A stretch of 64,000 nt of DNA, from NCBI GenBank assembly GCA_036897095.1, contig JAYMSP010000248.1, positions 1 to 64,000 on the forward strand. The letters are read 5' to 3'. Positions 10,582-20,744 of the stretch are shown here, one piece after another (the first letter of the stretch is position 1; each line of letters starts with the position of its first letter). The position numbers and the translations under genes were made by a program. This DNA is from Plantago elongata. Lineage: Eukaryota; Streptophyta; Magnoliopsida; Lamiales; Plantaginaceae. The notes under the pieces were generated by a model. The model had not been told where the DNA came from, searched no databases, and worked only from the letters and a program-made list of their open reading frames with translations.

Positions 10582-13259
10582 TGTTAGAATTTTCTACAGT
10601 TGTGGTCCACATTAACACTTAATATTTAGTTTAATTGTCTAGTAATTTATTTCTATTAGAATTCACGAAGTTATTCTTACTAACTAGGACTCAACCCTGA
10701 TGGATGGAAGAGTTCTAGTCTAACTCAAATATGGGTCCTGTCCTAGCCTTTAAATAAAGCGTATGTTACAACCATCGGTACAACTTCATACTGAAAGGCA
10801 ATAGGATTCAGAAAACCCATATTCCACCACTACACTTGTGGTGTTTGTTTTGAAGTTATTATCAATTCGTTGTAACGGCATTACTATACCAGTTGGATTA
10901 AAGCTTTCAATAACTTGAAATGTGATTGGAGATATGTCCTGATTTTACAATTTTTTACTTATATTTGGCATCAGAGGACGGTTCTTCCTTCCGGCTCGTT
11001 TCTGACCTGCTAGGCATGGCTCTTGGAGTTCTCCTGTGGAATTTTCCCATGCAGACTCGCTTCAGTATAAACTCAGATTAATGTTCTGAAACATATCCAT
11101 TTAGATATCTTCATGACTTTCTTCAAGGCATTGAACCTAGTGGACATGTTTTTTCTCATTAAATGCAAAAGGAAAAAATACTTGAGCATATTGGAATTTA
11201 TCCCTTTTAAGTGCTGATAAATATTAATATTTATTTGGTAGCTCTCGGGTAAAGGTTCGAGTATTTTCTACTCCTATCCATTATTTAAAAGATAGTTAGA
11301 ACTTAGGACTATAGTAGCCATCAAGATAAATGAATTTAATTAACTGAATTTAGTGCTTGCTTTATGACTCTTTTGTTTTTACACCATGAATTATATACTT
11401 TAAGTTGTTCATGGTCTCAGTGGCTCATATAATTTTGTAGCCACAAAGATGAGTGATAATATAAATTTTGTAGATTAAAGAAAATATGAAAGTTTGCTTA
11501 AGTGTTCTATTATAAAGCGTATTCTATTATAAAGTTTTGATAAGTAAAATAGTAATTATTGAAGTATATACATGTGTAATTTGTGTCTTCCTTTTGATGG
11601 TATGCTAAAGGTTTGAATGTCTTTAATCATTTAGCTTTTGTTAAGGACTTTTAATTACTTTAGTACATCTTAAAGACAATGAGAGCAAATTTTATCTTGT
11701 ATATTATGCTAGTGACTTGAGTTTTTATTGATCTTGAACTTCTTTAATATGAACTATGATGAAACATCTACCATTTAACGACATTTGAGTTTCACAGAGG
11801 CAACATATTATTTTTCATTGTAGAATTATCTCGTAAAGCCAATGTTGAGAAGTTGATGATTTTTCGTAAGACTTAAGCCTTCGATATTAGTTTCACTAAT
11901 ATTATTTTTCAGCAGTCTTAACGATACTAAAATATATTTGAAACAGAGTATGTAGAAGCTATATAACTACATATAACTTTTGCATTATACAGTTTTGTTG
12001 CATTTGTTATTAAGTTTTTCCTTGACATATATGTTAAGTTGTCAATGGAGTGTAAAGTTGATATAATAAGAACTCTTGATTGAGTTATGTTAATGTTGCA
12101 ACTTGTTGTCATTTTTTAATAGTATTGGCGAACCACGAATTGTAGTTGACTTGAATGGTAGAAGTCACTTTAAGTGAGCTAGTCATATGAAAATTGCATT
12201 TGATAATTGAGTAGATATGCACTTTATTTTCTAGTCTACCATTTTTGGGTAAATGTTAATTTGTTATGGATCAATTACACAGATATTCAGTTTGGGATTT
12301 TTTTTCCTAAAGGTCTCAGGTTTGTTCATTCCTAAAGGAGACCACTAAAGAATTCTACAAATACTGCTCTAAAGTATTTTCTCCAAGAAAAATCATGCAG
12401 TAGTAGAATTTTATATATCGACATAATATGTCTCATATTAATAAGAGCATTAAGGGATTGGTATCCATAAAGTATAAGTATTGCTCCAGCTCATGATTAT
12501 TTTTTACCGGTACTTCAGTCTTACAATTATGAGATATTGTAAGCATTTGTATATGTTGCTCTTTGGTCTATAGACATATAGTGAATAAAAGTCTATATTG
12601 AAGTTTAATCTTGAAGTTATATTTGCGCATACTAAAATTTATCCGTTGGGATGGTATAAAGTTGAACCTGAAGGAATACGCATGCAATTCATTCATAAAG
12701 ATAAGATGCTCATTTAGCATTGTTTTAAAAAGATAATTGTGCATATGATTATGGAAGGAATGGTCTATGAACTTTGAACTTAACATCTATAGTTCTTTCA
12801 TGATTATTCTTTAAAATAGTGGGAGTGTCATTAGAAATAAATATTTTTGACCATATACAGTTTGCTAGACATTGTTATGGGACAAAGTGGAAGAATGTTA
12901 GAATTTTTCTATATTGTAGTCCACATTAACACTTATTATTTAGTTTAATTGTCTAGTAATTTATTTATATTAGGATTCACAAAGTTATTCTTATTAACTA
13001 GGACTCAATCATGATGGATGGAATAGTTCTAGTCTAACTCAAATATGGGTCATGTCCTAGACTTTAAATAAAGCGTCTGTTACAACTATCGGTGCAGCTA
13101 ACAGAAAGGTAATAGGATTCAGAAAATTCATATTCCACCACTACTCTTGTGGTGTTTGTGTTGCAGATATTATTAATTCATTATAACGGCGTTACTGTAG
13201 CAGTTGAATTAAACTTTACATAACTTGGAACGTGTTTAGAGATAAATATTGATTTTACA
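10582..13259 (+). mobile_element. Ty1/Copia-like LTR retrotransposon (fossil)
   Basis: Two long direct repeats of about 365 bp begin TGTTAGAAT at 10582 and 12896 and end TTTACA near 10949 and 13259. They share cacattaacactta, ctagtaatttatt, aggactcaa, tagtctaactcaaatatggg and ccaccactac, and differ at many positions. The first is followed by ggcatcagagg near 10967, resembling the initiator-Met primer-binding site; the second is preceded by the purine-rich gggacaaagtggaagaa. The interior is about 1.9 kb, far shorter than a whole Copia element, and no protein was recognised in it. Broken and old. No matching target duplication was found. Confidence 0.75.
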
Positions 13260-13263
13260 TTTT

Positions 13264-13493
13264 GTTACTTAGCATACATCTAACAACATTCATCTAACAC
13301 AATGATTTATTAATTTATATTATTGGATAGGTACATACAAAATTCCTAACAACAATGATCTAAAACAATGTTTTACATTTTTTTACTTAGCATACATCTA
13401 ACAACATTCATCTAACACAATGATTTATTAATTTATATAATTGGATAGGTACATACGAAATTCCTAACAAAAATGATCTAAAACAATGATTTA
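13264..13493. repeat. Tandem duplication of about 115 bp
   Basis: Two near-identical copies share acttagcatacatctaac, aacattcatctaacacaatg, atttattaatttatat, ggataggtacatac and aatgatctaaaacaatg. They start within the last bases of the downstream Copia LTR and run into the flank, and the very few differences suggest a later event than the insertion. Confidence 0.85.
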
Positions 13494-13499
13494 ATTGAA

Positions 13500-13930
13500 C
13501 CGGTTGTTATAATCCATATGCCATAGACATTCTCCGACAGTTGGTATAACTCTCGAGCTGAGGTGAACTGGGCTGAAGGCTCTTTTATCTTTTGTTCACT
13601 GGATTCTTCTCTAACTTCCCACTCACTTCTTTTTATCTCTAAACTATGATATAATAACTTTTCAGCTTGATAAATTCTTTTAATATTTTTCTAATAAAAA
13701 CTCATTAAATAGACACACATCTTTTTAAATAAGCTAACTAATTTATTAAACTAATCAAGTTAGATTGTTGAAAAAAACTTCAGTTAGTTTTCTTAAGAGC
13801 CTACATGCATCTTATCTGTCAAATTTTATTTATTTAACTTAAATATTTAAGTTTTATCTAAAAAATTATTAATTTATTTTAATTCATATTTATTTTATTT
13901 AATTCAATTCTGTTTAATTATTTTTATACT
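13500..13930. other. Intergenic DNA, nothing recognised
   Basis: AT-rich sequence without a supported gene. A short stretch near 13900 resembles the AT-rich ends of MITEs, but paired termini could not be placed. Confidence 0.4.
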
Positions 13931-14246
13931 ATAACTAGGATTAGTGTTACATGCTACGCGTGTGAAGCGTATTCTTGTTTTGTTCAATTATTTTTTTAAA
14001 ATTTTAATATTTTTATAATTAATTTATCGAAGCTGTTAATATTATAGCAATATATAAGGTGAAGAACAAAAGTACAATATTCTAAAACGTATCATACACA
14101 ATCACAACGGAAAAGTTAATGATTATCTACTGGCTCAACCTAACTTTGACTCTATAAGATTATGTGTTTACAACATTTCTCGTGTTTGTGTGGTTATCGG
14201 AGTTTAATGTTGGCGGCCTAATCAATACCCTGATCGTTGATGATCT

Positions 14247-14630
14247 TTACGCTCCTGACAACGCAACATACAATTGTCCATGTGAGAGAACTGGTTGTGG
14301 CAAATAGATTCCAACTTTTTTCAGCGTTTGTTCTTGTGCCTTATTTATCTTCATTGCAAAGTATAACTTTCTGCGAAATTGTTTCCTCATGAAAGGTATT
14401 GGACATTTGAGATTGTCTTTCGATTCCAATGATATCCTTGGTATCATAACATACTTTCATATGTGTTCTCCTGATGCTATTGTCGCGCGTATGATTCTTT
14501 TCCTGAGTTCCTTTACTACTACCATCCTTGTCCCATTACACAATCCTTCGGCCGCATTGAGATTTCTAATCATCATTATCGGACACTTTACCTTTAGCCT
14601 TATGATGTGATGTGGGAATCCGAGTTTGTC
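14247..14630 (-). pseudogene. Helitron helicase C-terminal fragment
   Basis: Two adjoining minus-strand frames carry the signature of the Helitron helicase C-terminus. The upstream one has GFPHHIIRLK, NLNAAEGLCNGTRMVVVK and IIRATIASGEH. After a stop, the next has KDNLKCPIPFMRKQFRRKLY, FAMKINKAQEQTLKKVGIYL and SHGQLYVALSGA. Intact homologues have FAMTINKAQGQT and SHGQLYVALSR at this place, where the last Arg is the motif VI arginine finger; here the residue after VALS is Gly. The fragment is non-functional and belongs to the Helitron whose 3' end is at 13935. Confidence 0.8.
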
Positions 14631-14909
14631 TGTAGTATTGAGAAAATCCTGATAGTGCGTTTGTTGGTAAGTGTCATGTGTAAGGTCTTAGTACTCAAAT
14701 ATCTGTCCTGAAAACTTGTCGATTAGAAAATAATTTATTTGGCTGACATAGTCGTTCTTCGACATAAGAATTGCTCTGTCCATGACCGAGTAAGGGTTGT
14801 TGGTGAATTATTCGGAGGACGGGTAAATCTCTGATATCAAGTGTTCAAGTGGCTTCTTATACTATATATATTTGATGCACATGTGTTCTGGAAGACTGGC
14901 CTTGTGACC

Positions 14910-14970
14910 TCTCTCTCTCTCCCTCTCTCTCTCTCTCTCTCCCCCTCCCTCCCTCCCTCCCTCCCTCTCT
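14910..14970. repeat. CT/CCCT microsatellite
   Basis: A run of (CT)n and (CCCT)n repeats of about 60 bp. Read on the minus strand it is a GA tract between two segments of Helitron helicase coding, so it appears to have expanded inside that coding sequence. Confidence 0.9.
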
Positions 14971-15129
14971 GATGGCTCTCTATCGTCGCCTATCTACATA
15001 AGATACTTTATAAATTGCGGATCTTCTCTCGCTCTCATGTTTTGTGTCAGGCTTAGTTTGCAAAGCATGGCCAAATTACTGATGTCATCAGGCATGCAAA
15101 CCACTGTTTGCTTTTCTTCCTGAATTGAG

Positions 15130-15690
15130 AATTTTACATTTACAATTTGAAATTAATTCGTAGTTAAAGTTGAAAAAGTTTGAATGTTAAAATTCAAAGT
15201 GGAAAAGATGGGACGATACGGAGAAAGTAATAAGTAATTCTCAATCAACTGAGATGTTTTAAATAATAGATTAATGGAATTTTGTTGACCCGACTGATCC
15301 TTAGGGCTGACGTGTTTACACATATATAACTCTCTAGATGATATGATAGCCTCACTGAACCTTCTAGAAGACTTCTTAGTTGATCAATGATCACCTTTCA
15401 TAAGATTGTTTCATAACAAACACGTTTAACTCTATATTTTTTATAATATACGTTATCGATGTTAGTAGTGTTATCGATCCTCTTATTTTATTGCATTACA
15501 AAATGTTTGATTGCAAATTTTAGAATTACAACTTAGATAACTCAATTACAGTTGCTTTTTTAATGGTAAATTTTGTATGGAAAAAAAGCGTAACTAAAAT
15601 TGAGTTGTATCCATCCGATTTTATAACAATTTATTAGTAATCAATCCATCCATCCATATTGACGTATTGTGCAGCATGCACAGTTAATTT
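15130..15690. other. Intergenic DNA, nothing recognised
   Basis: No gene or element end supported. This stretch should contain or adjoin the missing 5' part of the Helitron, but its coding was not recognisable here. Confidence 0.4.
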
Positions 15691-15695
15691 TAATG

Positions 15696-16069
15696 GTCAA
15701 GATTCAGGTGTACATTCTTTATTTTCCCAAATTCACTGATGAGCAAACGCATTTTGCAAATAATCTTCTTGAGCCTCTTCGTGTACTCCAGTAACCAGAA
15801 TTATCCATCCTTCAATAAATAGGTCAAGAGCACGGCCAGCTTCGGAGTAAGTTGAATCGAATCTTACGGACATATGAGCATTCCGATCAACTTCAGCCGC
15901 GGCCTCGTCACGGAAGCCACGTCCTTTGGTCTTCTTCGAGGCGCGGAGGATGAGCTAGTGTTGGCGCACTTGAGTCGACGGACGGCGGCTCGGCTAAGGG
16001 AGCCGTCGCGATATCCTCGTCCATGAGATCGTCTTCCCCCGGTTCGAATTTCTTCATCATCAACAGCAT
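15696..16069 (-). pseudogene. Retro-pseudogene of Y14/RBM8A (exon junction complex)
   Basis: Minus-strand translation from the ATG at 16069 gives KKFEPGEDDLMDED, the acidic N-terminus of Y14. A different frame then gives KKTKGRGFRDEAA, LFIEGWIILVTGVHEEAQED, LQNAFA and finally FGKIKNVHLNLD. These are the N-terminal region and the first half of the RRM of Y14, the partner of MAGO in the exon junction complex. One frame change lies near the ...PPRLEED/KKTKG join, and a stop follows QNAFAHQ before the FGKIK segment. Similarity stops after NLD, so the rest of the RRM is missing. No introns interrupt the match, pointing to a reverse-transcribed, 3'-truncated copy. The real Y14 gene is not in this window. 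Confidence 0.8.
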
Positions 16070-16440
16070 GATTGTATCCGCTTCACATTCTCTGTATTCA
16101 TTGACTTCTTTTCACTCACACCAAACTCTTCATCAGATCTCAATTTCTTGATTTCTTCACCCCAACTGATGAATCAAACGCTTCAACTGGAACTATAATT
16201 AAGTGAAAGACAAGCTGGTAAGAGATTTGGGAAGAAGGTTCATTCGACTATAAGAATTTAGATCAGATCAACAATTTCCATATGAGTCTGACTGTCAAGA
16301 GTTTGGAAAAAATGTCAATAAGATAGAGAAAGAGTTTGAGATGTGAGAAGATTCTTTAGCAGGGTGAATGGCACGCGCTTTCAGACTGCGAATGGGCGAT
16401 ATCTTCCACGTGTAGTATTATTATTGCAAATTGATCAAAT
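16070..16440. other. Flank upstream of the Y14 pseudogene
   Basis: No gene recognised. On the minus strand it could include a remnant of the parental 5' UTR, but this cannot be tested from the window. Confidence 0.35.
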
Positions 16441-16472
16441 AGGAAATAAAATTGGATTACCCTAACCTCCCA

Positions 16473-16592
16473 TATTATGTAATATCATTACTTTAAATTT
16501 AATTCAATTCAATTTATTATATTTAAATATCTCTTATTATGTTATATCATTACTTTAAATTCAATTCAATTCAGTTTATTGTATTTAGATAA
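16473..16592. repeat. Tandem duplication of about 66 bp
   Basis: Two copies share tattatgt, atatcattactttaaatt and aattcaattca followed by tttatt. AT-rich and noncoding. Confidence 0.75.
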
Positions 16593-17249
16593 AGAGAATA
16601 CATTCTAAATTAATAAAAATTAACTTTAAAATATACCAATACCATCTTTTCTTCTTTGTAGACACCAATTTATTCTTATACATTACAGCATATAAAATGA
16701 GTACTACAAATTTGTATATAAACAAAACAAAAAGAACAACGTACTCAATTAGAACTAGGTAACTGTTGATCCAACTCCGATTTAAGAAGCCTATAACAAA
16801 CATCACGTCTATTTCTAAAGTAACCAATGATGAATGTTGAAAGTTTGACATATTTTTGGTACCATGCATTTTGGAACAATAGTTGATGAATTAGCCCATG
16901 GAACTTTATGAGATGTATGTACACTGAAAGAATGGTTCGAATGAATGGAGTGACTGAGAGGGGCCTCCTAGTTCATCTCGTTGTCCAAATACGTCATAAT
17001 TATTCATTAATTGTGATAAAGTTAGAAGTTTGTGGGCAAAAATCCAAATAATATGAAAAGGGTTTGGTGCAGCATTAACTTATTTCATTAATTTCCCTCA
17101 CTACCAATATGTACTATCCATATAAGTCCTATTCATTCATCTACATGATTAGAATACAATATAACAAAATTTCTTGATTTCCTAATTTTTTTAAATTAAA
17201 AATATAAATATCATGCATTCATATACACCACACGAGCCAAGACGCATAA

Positions 17250-17257
17250 TATAAATA
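17250..17257 (+). promoter_or_regulatory. TATA box of the AP2/ERF gene
   Basis: TATAAATA lies about 195 bp upstream of the start codon at 17453, in the last AT-rich stretch before a C-rich leader (cccactcaaatctcccaccg). A start of transcription near 17285 would give a 5' UTR of about 170 nt. Confidence 0.6.
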
Positions 17258-17452
17258 CCCACTCAAATCTCCCACCGCCCCAAACTACTCACAATTCCAC
17301 ATGCTTCTTATTCTTCTAAGCTATCTAACTACTTAGCTAAGCTAAGCTTCTTCTTCACTTCATTTCATTGCTAGATTCTCATCAATTTCAAACATCCCTA
17401 GCTTCAAGCTTCAAACTTCAAACCACCTACATCAACAAATCAAAACAAAACA

Positions 17453-18265
17453 ATGGCCGAGTCAACTCAATCGGAACCCGAATCTAGCTGCCATTCAACC
17501 TCCTACTCCTCCCGGTCAAACAACAACCAGGTAAAACGAACCCGTGACCAAGAGGATAGTACTAGTACCGAGTCAAACAACACCACCAAGAGAAACAAAA
17601 CCACGGATGACACCCCCATTACACCAAACAACCCTCCTGTATACCGAGGAGTACGAATGCGCGCGTGGGGTAAGTACGTCTCGGAGATTCGCGAACCCAA
17701 GAAGAAGTCGAGGATCTGGCTAGGGACGTTTGCCACACCCGAAATGGCAGCGCGAGCACACGACGTGGCAGCCCTAGCCATTAAGGGCAACTCCGCCACT
17801 CTAAACTTTCCCGAAATATCACACCTCCTGCCACGCCCTATCACGTGCTCGCCACGTGACGTCCAGGCTGCTGCCACCAAGGCTGCTCACATGGACAACC
17901 TTAATACTACTACTACTACTACTAATCAAGTAAATTCACCCCTGCTGACGTCATCTTCTTCGTCGTCCTCTTTAGCGTCAATCATTACAACAACATCTTC
18001 GCCCGGCTCGGAGCAAGCAGACGAGCTGGGCGAGATAGTTGAGTTGCCGAGCCTGGAACCGAGTTATGGTTCGGTCGAGTCGACCCGCGACGAATTTCTA
18101 TTTTCAGCTCAAGAGGAAATAGGATGGGACAAGTTTTACAACCAGAGTAGTGCATTGCAGAACTACAGTTTATTAGACGACTACTCATGTGGTTTCTTGT
18201 TCGATGAAAGCATTGTGTTCCAAGATTTGATGTCTGATGGATTGTTATGGAAAAATCATTGCTGA
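17453..18265 (+). CDS. AP2/ERF transcription factor, DREB A-4 (ERF group III) type
   Basis: A single-exon gene for a 270-aa nuclear DNA-binding protein. The AP2 domain spans about residues 63-121, starting [20 protein letters not shown], with the [11 protein letters not shown] strand and the [14 protein letters not shown] helix. The valine in KYVSEIREP is the DREB-type residue linked to binding DRE/CRT (CCGAC) elements, and the block [20 protein letters not shown] after the domain (127-146) is typical of the A-4/TINY-like clade. A basic KR-rich stretch (about 28-50) may be the nuclear signal. The C-terminal half is Ser/Thr- then Asp/Glu-rich ([21 protein letters not shown]), as in an acidic activation region. 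The ATG follows an A-rich leader (aacaaaacaATG) and is the first in frame. A TATA box lies at 17250. A-4 members act in stress and growth control; the exact orthologue cannot be set here. Confidence 0.95.
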   Translation: MAESTQSEPESSCHSTSYSSRSNNNQVKRTRDQEDSTSTESNNTTKRNKTTDDTPITPNNPPVYRGVRMRAWGKYVSEIREPKKKSRIWLGTFATPEMAARAHDVAALAIKGNSATLNFPEISHLLPRPITCSPRDVQAAATKAAHMDNLNTTTTTTNQVNSPLLTSSSSSSSLASIITTTSSPGSEQADELGEIVELPSLEPSYGSVESTRDEFLFSAQEEIGWDKFYNQSSALQNYSLLDDYSCGFLFDESIVFQDLMSDGLLWKNHC

Positions 18266-19315
18266 CTGAGACTCAAGTTAATTTGCACGTTCATGGTGTG
18301 TGTTGCTTCTCATGCTTTTTCTTTTCTCTTTTTTTTTTTACTCATTTTGTGATGATTTTTGACCATTTGTATGTCTACATCGATCTTTTCTTTTTGTCTG
18401 TGCTTTAGATTTTACTTTTGGTTTATGTCTCTCTCTCACACAGACATTTTTTTCTCTTTCTATTTGTGTATGATATATTATAATGAAATCTCCAAATTTT
18501 TGTAATGGAAGAATAATTTTAGTGCCACTTTCACTTGTAAATACTTGGCTTGCATATCAAGTTCTAAGAATTTTGCTGTATCTACTGTATGCATCAAAAG
18601 GTGATACGACTTAAACAATCAAAATGGTCACCTCTCGCTTTCCCTGCATTTTCATGTAAATTAAAGTTATTTGACAATTTTTTAATGATTTGCGAAGCAG
18701 CTGGCTACATTATTTATTTTCTGTCACAATTGAATTGTCATTAATAGAGAGTACCATAGTGTTTCTTATGGTAATGTATCTCGTATACATTTGTACAAGT
18801 TAACAGTACCGTGATTAGATGCTTTTCTTTTCCTTTCCCAATCTTTTGTTGTTTTTCTCTTCCCGAATATTTACTGTTTCGACTTTATCTCACAAAGTAT
18901 TTTATGCTTTTATGATGTGATGATTAATGATTGATCATATATAATGTCGTAAATGCACTCTGAACACATACTTGCTTCGGGAATGCTCCTAAATTTGTCA
19001 TCTTCTTGCTTACTCATATATTAGTGATCCTTCCAAGTATTTCGACTTCCAAATGCTAGTTGCATACTTGCATTTGTAGATTGGGTGTAACATTCCAAAT
19101 TTTTAGGGTAACATCTTTTATAATAATACATTTTAAACTAGTGATGACCGAGCCTGATATATGATATCATGATAAGTTTAAATTGATGATAGGTGACTCT
19201 AGTTGAAGATAATTTTCACTACACAAATAAGAGTATAACTTTACGTGTAGAGTCGACTAATTAGGACCTGTTCTTGAATGTTGGAATATCACGTACGTAA
19301 GTTGTAAAATAATCA
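18266..19315. other. 3' UTR and downstream flank of the ERF gene
   Basis: A T-rich, CT-rich stretch after the stop codon is the likely 3' UTR; aatgaa near 18483 is a possible polyadenylation signal. Beyond about 18600 nothing is recognised. Confidence 0.4.
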
Positions 19316-19319
19316 TGCA

Positions 19320-19413
19320 AACAACACAACGAAGTGCATCTCAGTTGGTAAGACGCTTCATCTCCAACCAATAGGTCGGGAGTTCGAGTCACCCTTTAAC
19401 CGTTTAAAAAAAT
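19320..19413 (+). mobile_element. tRNA-derived SINE, copy 1
   Basis: Contains an A box-like stretch (ctcagttggtaagacgc, from about 19340) and a B box-like stretch (gggagttcgagtcacc, about 19378-19393) at tRNA-like spacing, then aaccgttt and a short poly-A. The CCA-less tail and sequence rule out a working tRNA gene. The same head occurs at 43372-43463. Confidence 0.75.
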
Positions 19414-20282
19414 AAGACATATAAGTTTGACAACATTTTTTATTAACAAATTTTTTAAGGAAATGATGGTTCAACTTAATAAAAATATGAATTTAACAAG
19501 TTCGACTTAGATAATTAATCTTTAGAAGGGAGTCACTTGAAAGTTTTCGATGGAGTGACGAGAAATTGCACGATCACTAATAAATTGTTTGGATTTGAAC
19601 TTGAATCGAAACAACTTATTATATAGTACAAAATATATCAATTTCAGTAAGTTATCTTAATTGAAGTTCTATTATGAGGATAGATAATACAAATAATTTG
19701 TATGATTCTATAATTATTGCAAACAAGCGGTTGTTGAGATTTCTACTTCTGATCTTGTAATGATCACTGATTAAATAAAAATCTCCACTTGGGTGTAACT
19801 TTTTTTGTATTTTTATTTCTTAATTTGACCACAAATACGTCTCTTTCTGCACATGTAGCTCCCAACTACAAAACCACAAAAGAGGGAAGAAAAATGAAAT
19901 CATATATGCCTGCTTCTTTGCGAGAGTACAATTGATTTAAATGAGTAGATTAGTTAATTGTTAGAATTCAAATTTATTTAATAGTGTGGGTAATTTATAA
20001 TCAACATGGGAGACAAATATTGTAAGGTGATGGTAACTTGTGGAGCAATAATTTGGGTTTTGGATGATAAAAGAGACATTGCTAGCTGCTGGCTCAGTTA
20101 TGTCACTGCAATTGCAGTTGTTTTCACTATTTAGCCTTTTCACTTCTCCACCCATGGCATTTACTAGAAATTCCTATTTCACTTGGTCCCATGGTATCAC
20201 CTCACTTAATTAAATGATATGACTCGGGGAATTTTTAAAAATATATTGTAGAATGGGACACGTCTATTTTATAAATTACATA
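19414..20282. other. Intergenic DNA, nothing recognised
   Basis: Short frames only (for example 19961-20155 minus) without a known domain. Confidence 0.45.
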
Positions 20283-20535
20283 GGGGCTGATTGGAGTAGC
20301 ATCCAAATGCCCGTTTAGATGCTACTCGGGAATTTTGTGTTTGTTATGGCATTTAAATGCTGAAGATCGAAATACCTCTACAGTAGTAACATTTTTCTCT
20401 ACCTATATAACAAAGCTATAATACCCTATCAAATTACAATTCTATACCAAACACAATTTTAACAATTCCACTACAATTTCGATCACTATTCAGACATTTA
20501 AATCGGGGCATTTAAGTCTCATGCCAATCAGCCCC
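20283..20535. mobile_element. PIF/Harbinger-like (Tourist-type) MITE
   Basis: Terminal inverted repeats GGGGCTGATTGG (20283-20294) and CCAATCAGCCCC (20524-20535) bound a 253-bp noncoding element. It is flanked by ATA on both sides, which fits a 3-bp target duplication. GGGGCTG-type ends with a 3-bp duplication fit the PIF/Harbinger superfamily. Confidence 0.7.
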
Positions 20536-20744
20536 ATAATGATTATATATTTTTTTGTATACTTTACAGTAACTATTTATTTAGAAGATATATTCTGATT
20601 ATTTTTTCTCAAATTTCACGATTTATTTCATGCGCATGGGGTATCTCACGCGCTCGACACAATGACTTTGTATTTTTTGAATGCCTCTTTCTTTCGACAA
20701 TTGGATGCCAGGCTACATGGTGCTAATTTTCTGGTATGGACTAT

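Larger units (their letters stand above)
13935..15130 (-). mobile_element. Helitron, 3' part with decayed helicase coding
   Basis: Read on the minus strand, the terminus is a short hairpin (ACACGC-GTA-GCATGT) followed 11 nt later by CTAG and then T, the classic Helitron 3' end. Going inward, minus-strand frames match the C-terminal half of the Rep/PIF1-like helicase: LTQNMRAREDPQF (about 15030-15070), RAILMSKNDYV (about 14750), GFPHHIIRLK, NLNAAEGLCNGTRMVV (about 14530-14580), RATIASGEH, KINKAQEQTLKKVGIYLPQP and SHGQLYVALS (14250-14350). In families that are whole, this domain unwinds DNA during rolling-circle transposition. Stops and frame changes break the coding, and an expanded CT tract (14910-14970) sits in it. 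The 5' end was not found. Confidence 0.8.

Noticed and set aside
14910-14970. CRISPR-like or designed repeat
   Set aside because: It is a simple CT/CCCT microsatellite without spacers.
15696-16069. Functional Y14 gene
   Set aside because: Frame change, internal stop and loss of the RRM second half exclude a working protein.
17503-17880. 125-codon minus-strand frame opposite the ERF gene
   Set aside because: It mirrors the GC-rich AP2 coding region and has no independent domain.
19320-19413. tRNA gene
   Set aside because: A and B box-like stretches are present, but the arms do not close into a cloverleaf and the block ends in poly-A. The same block recurs, so it is a SINE.
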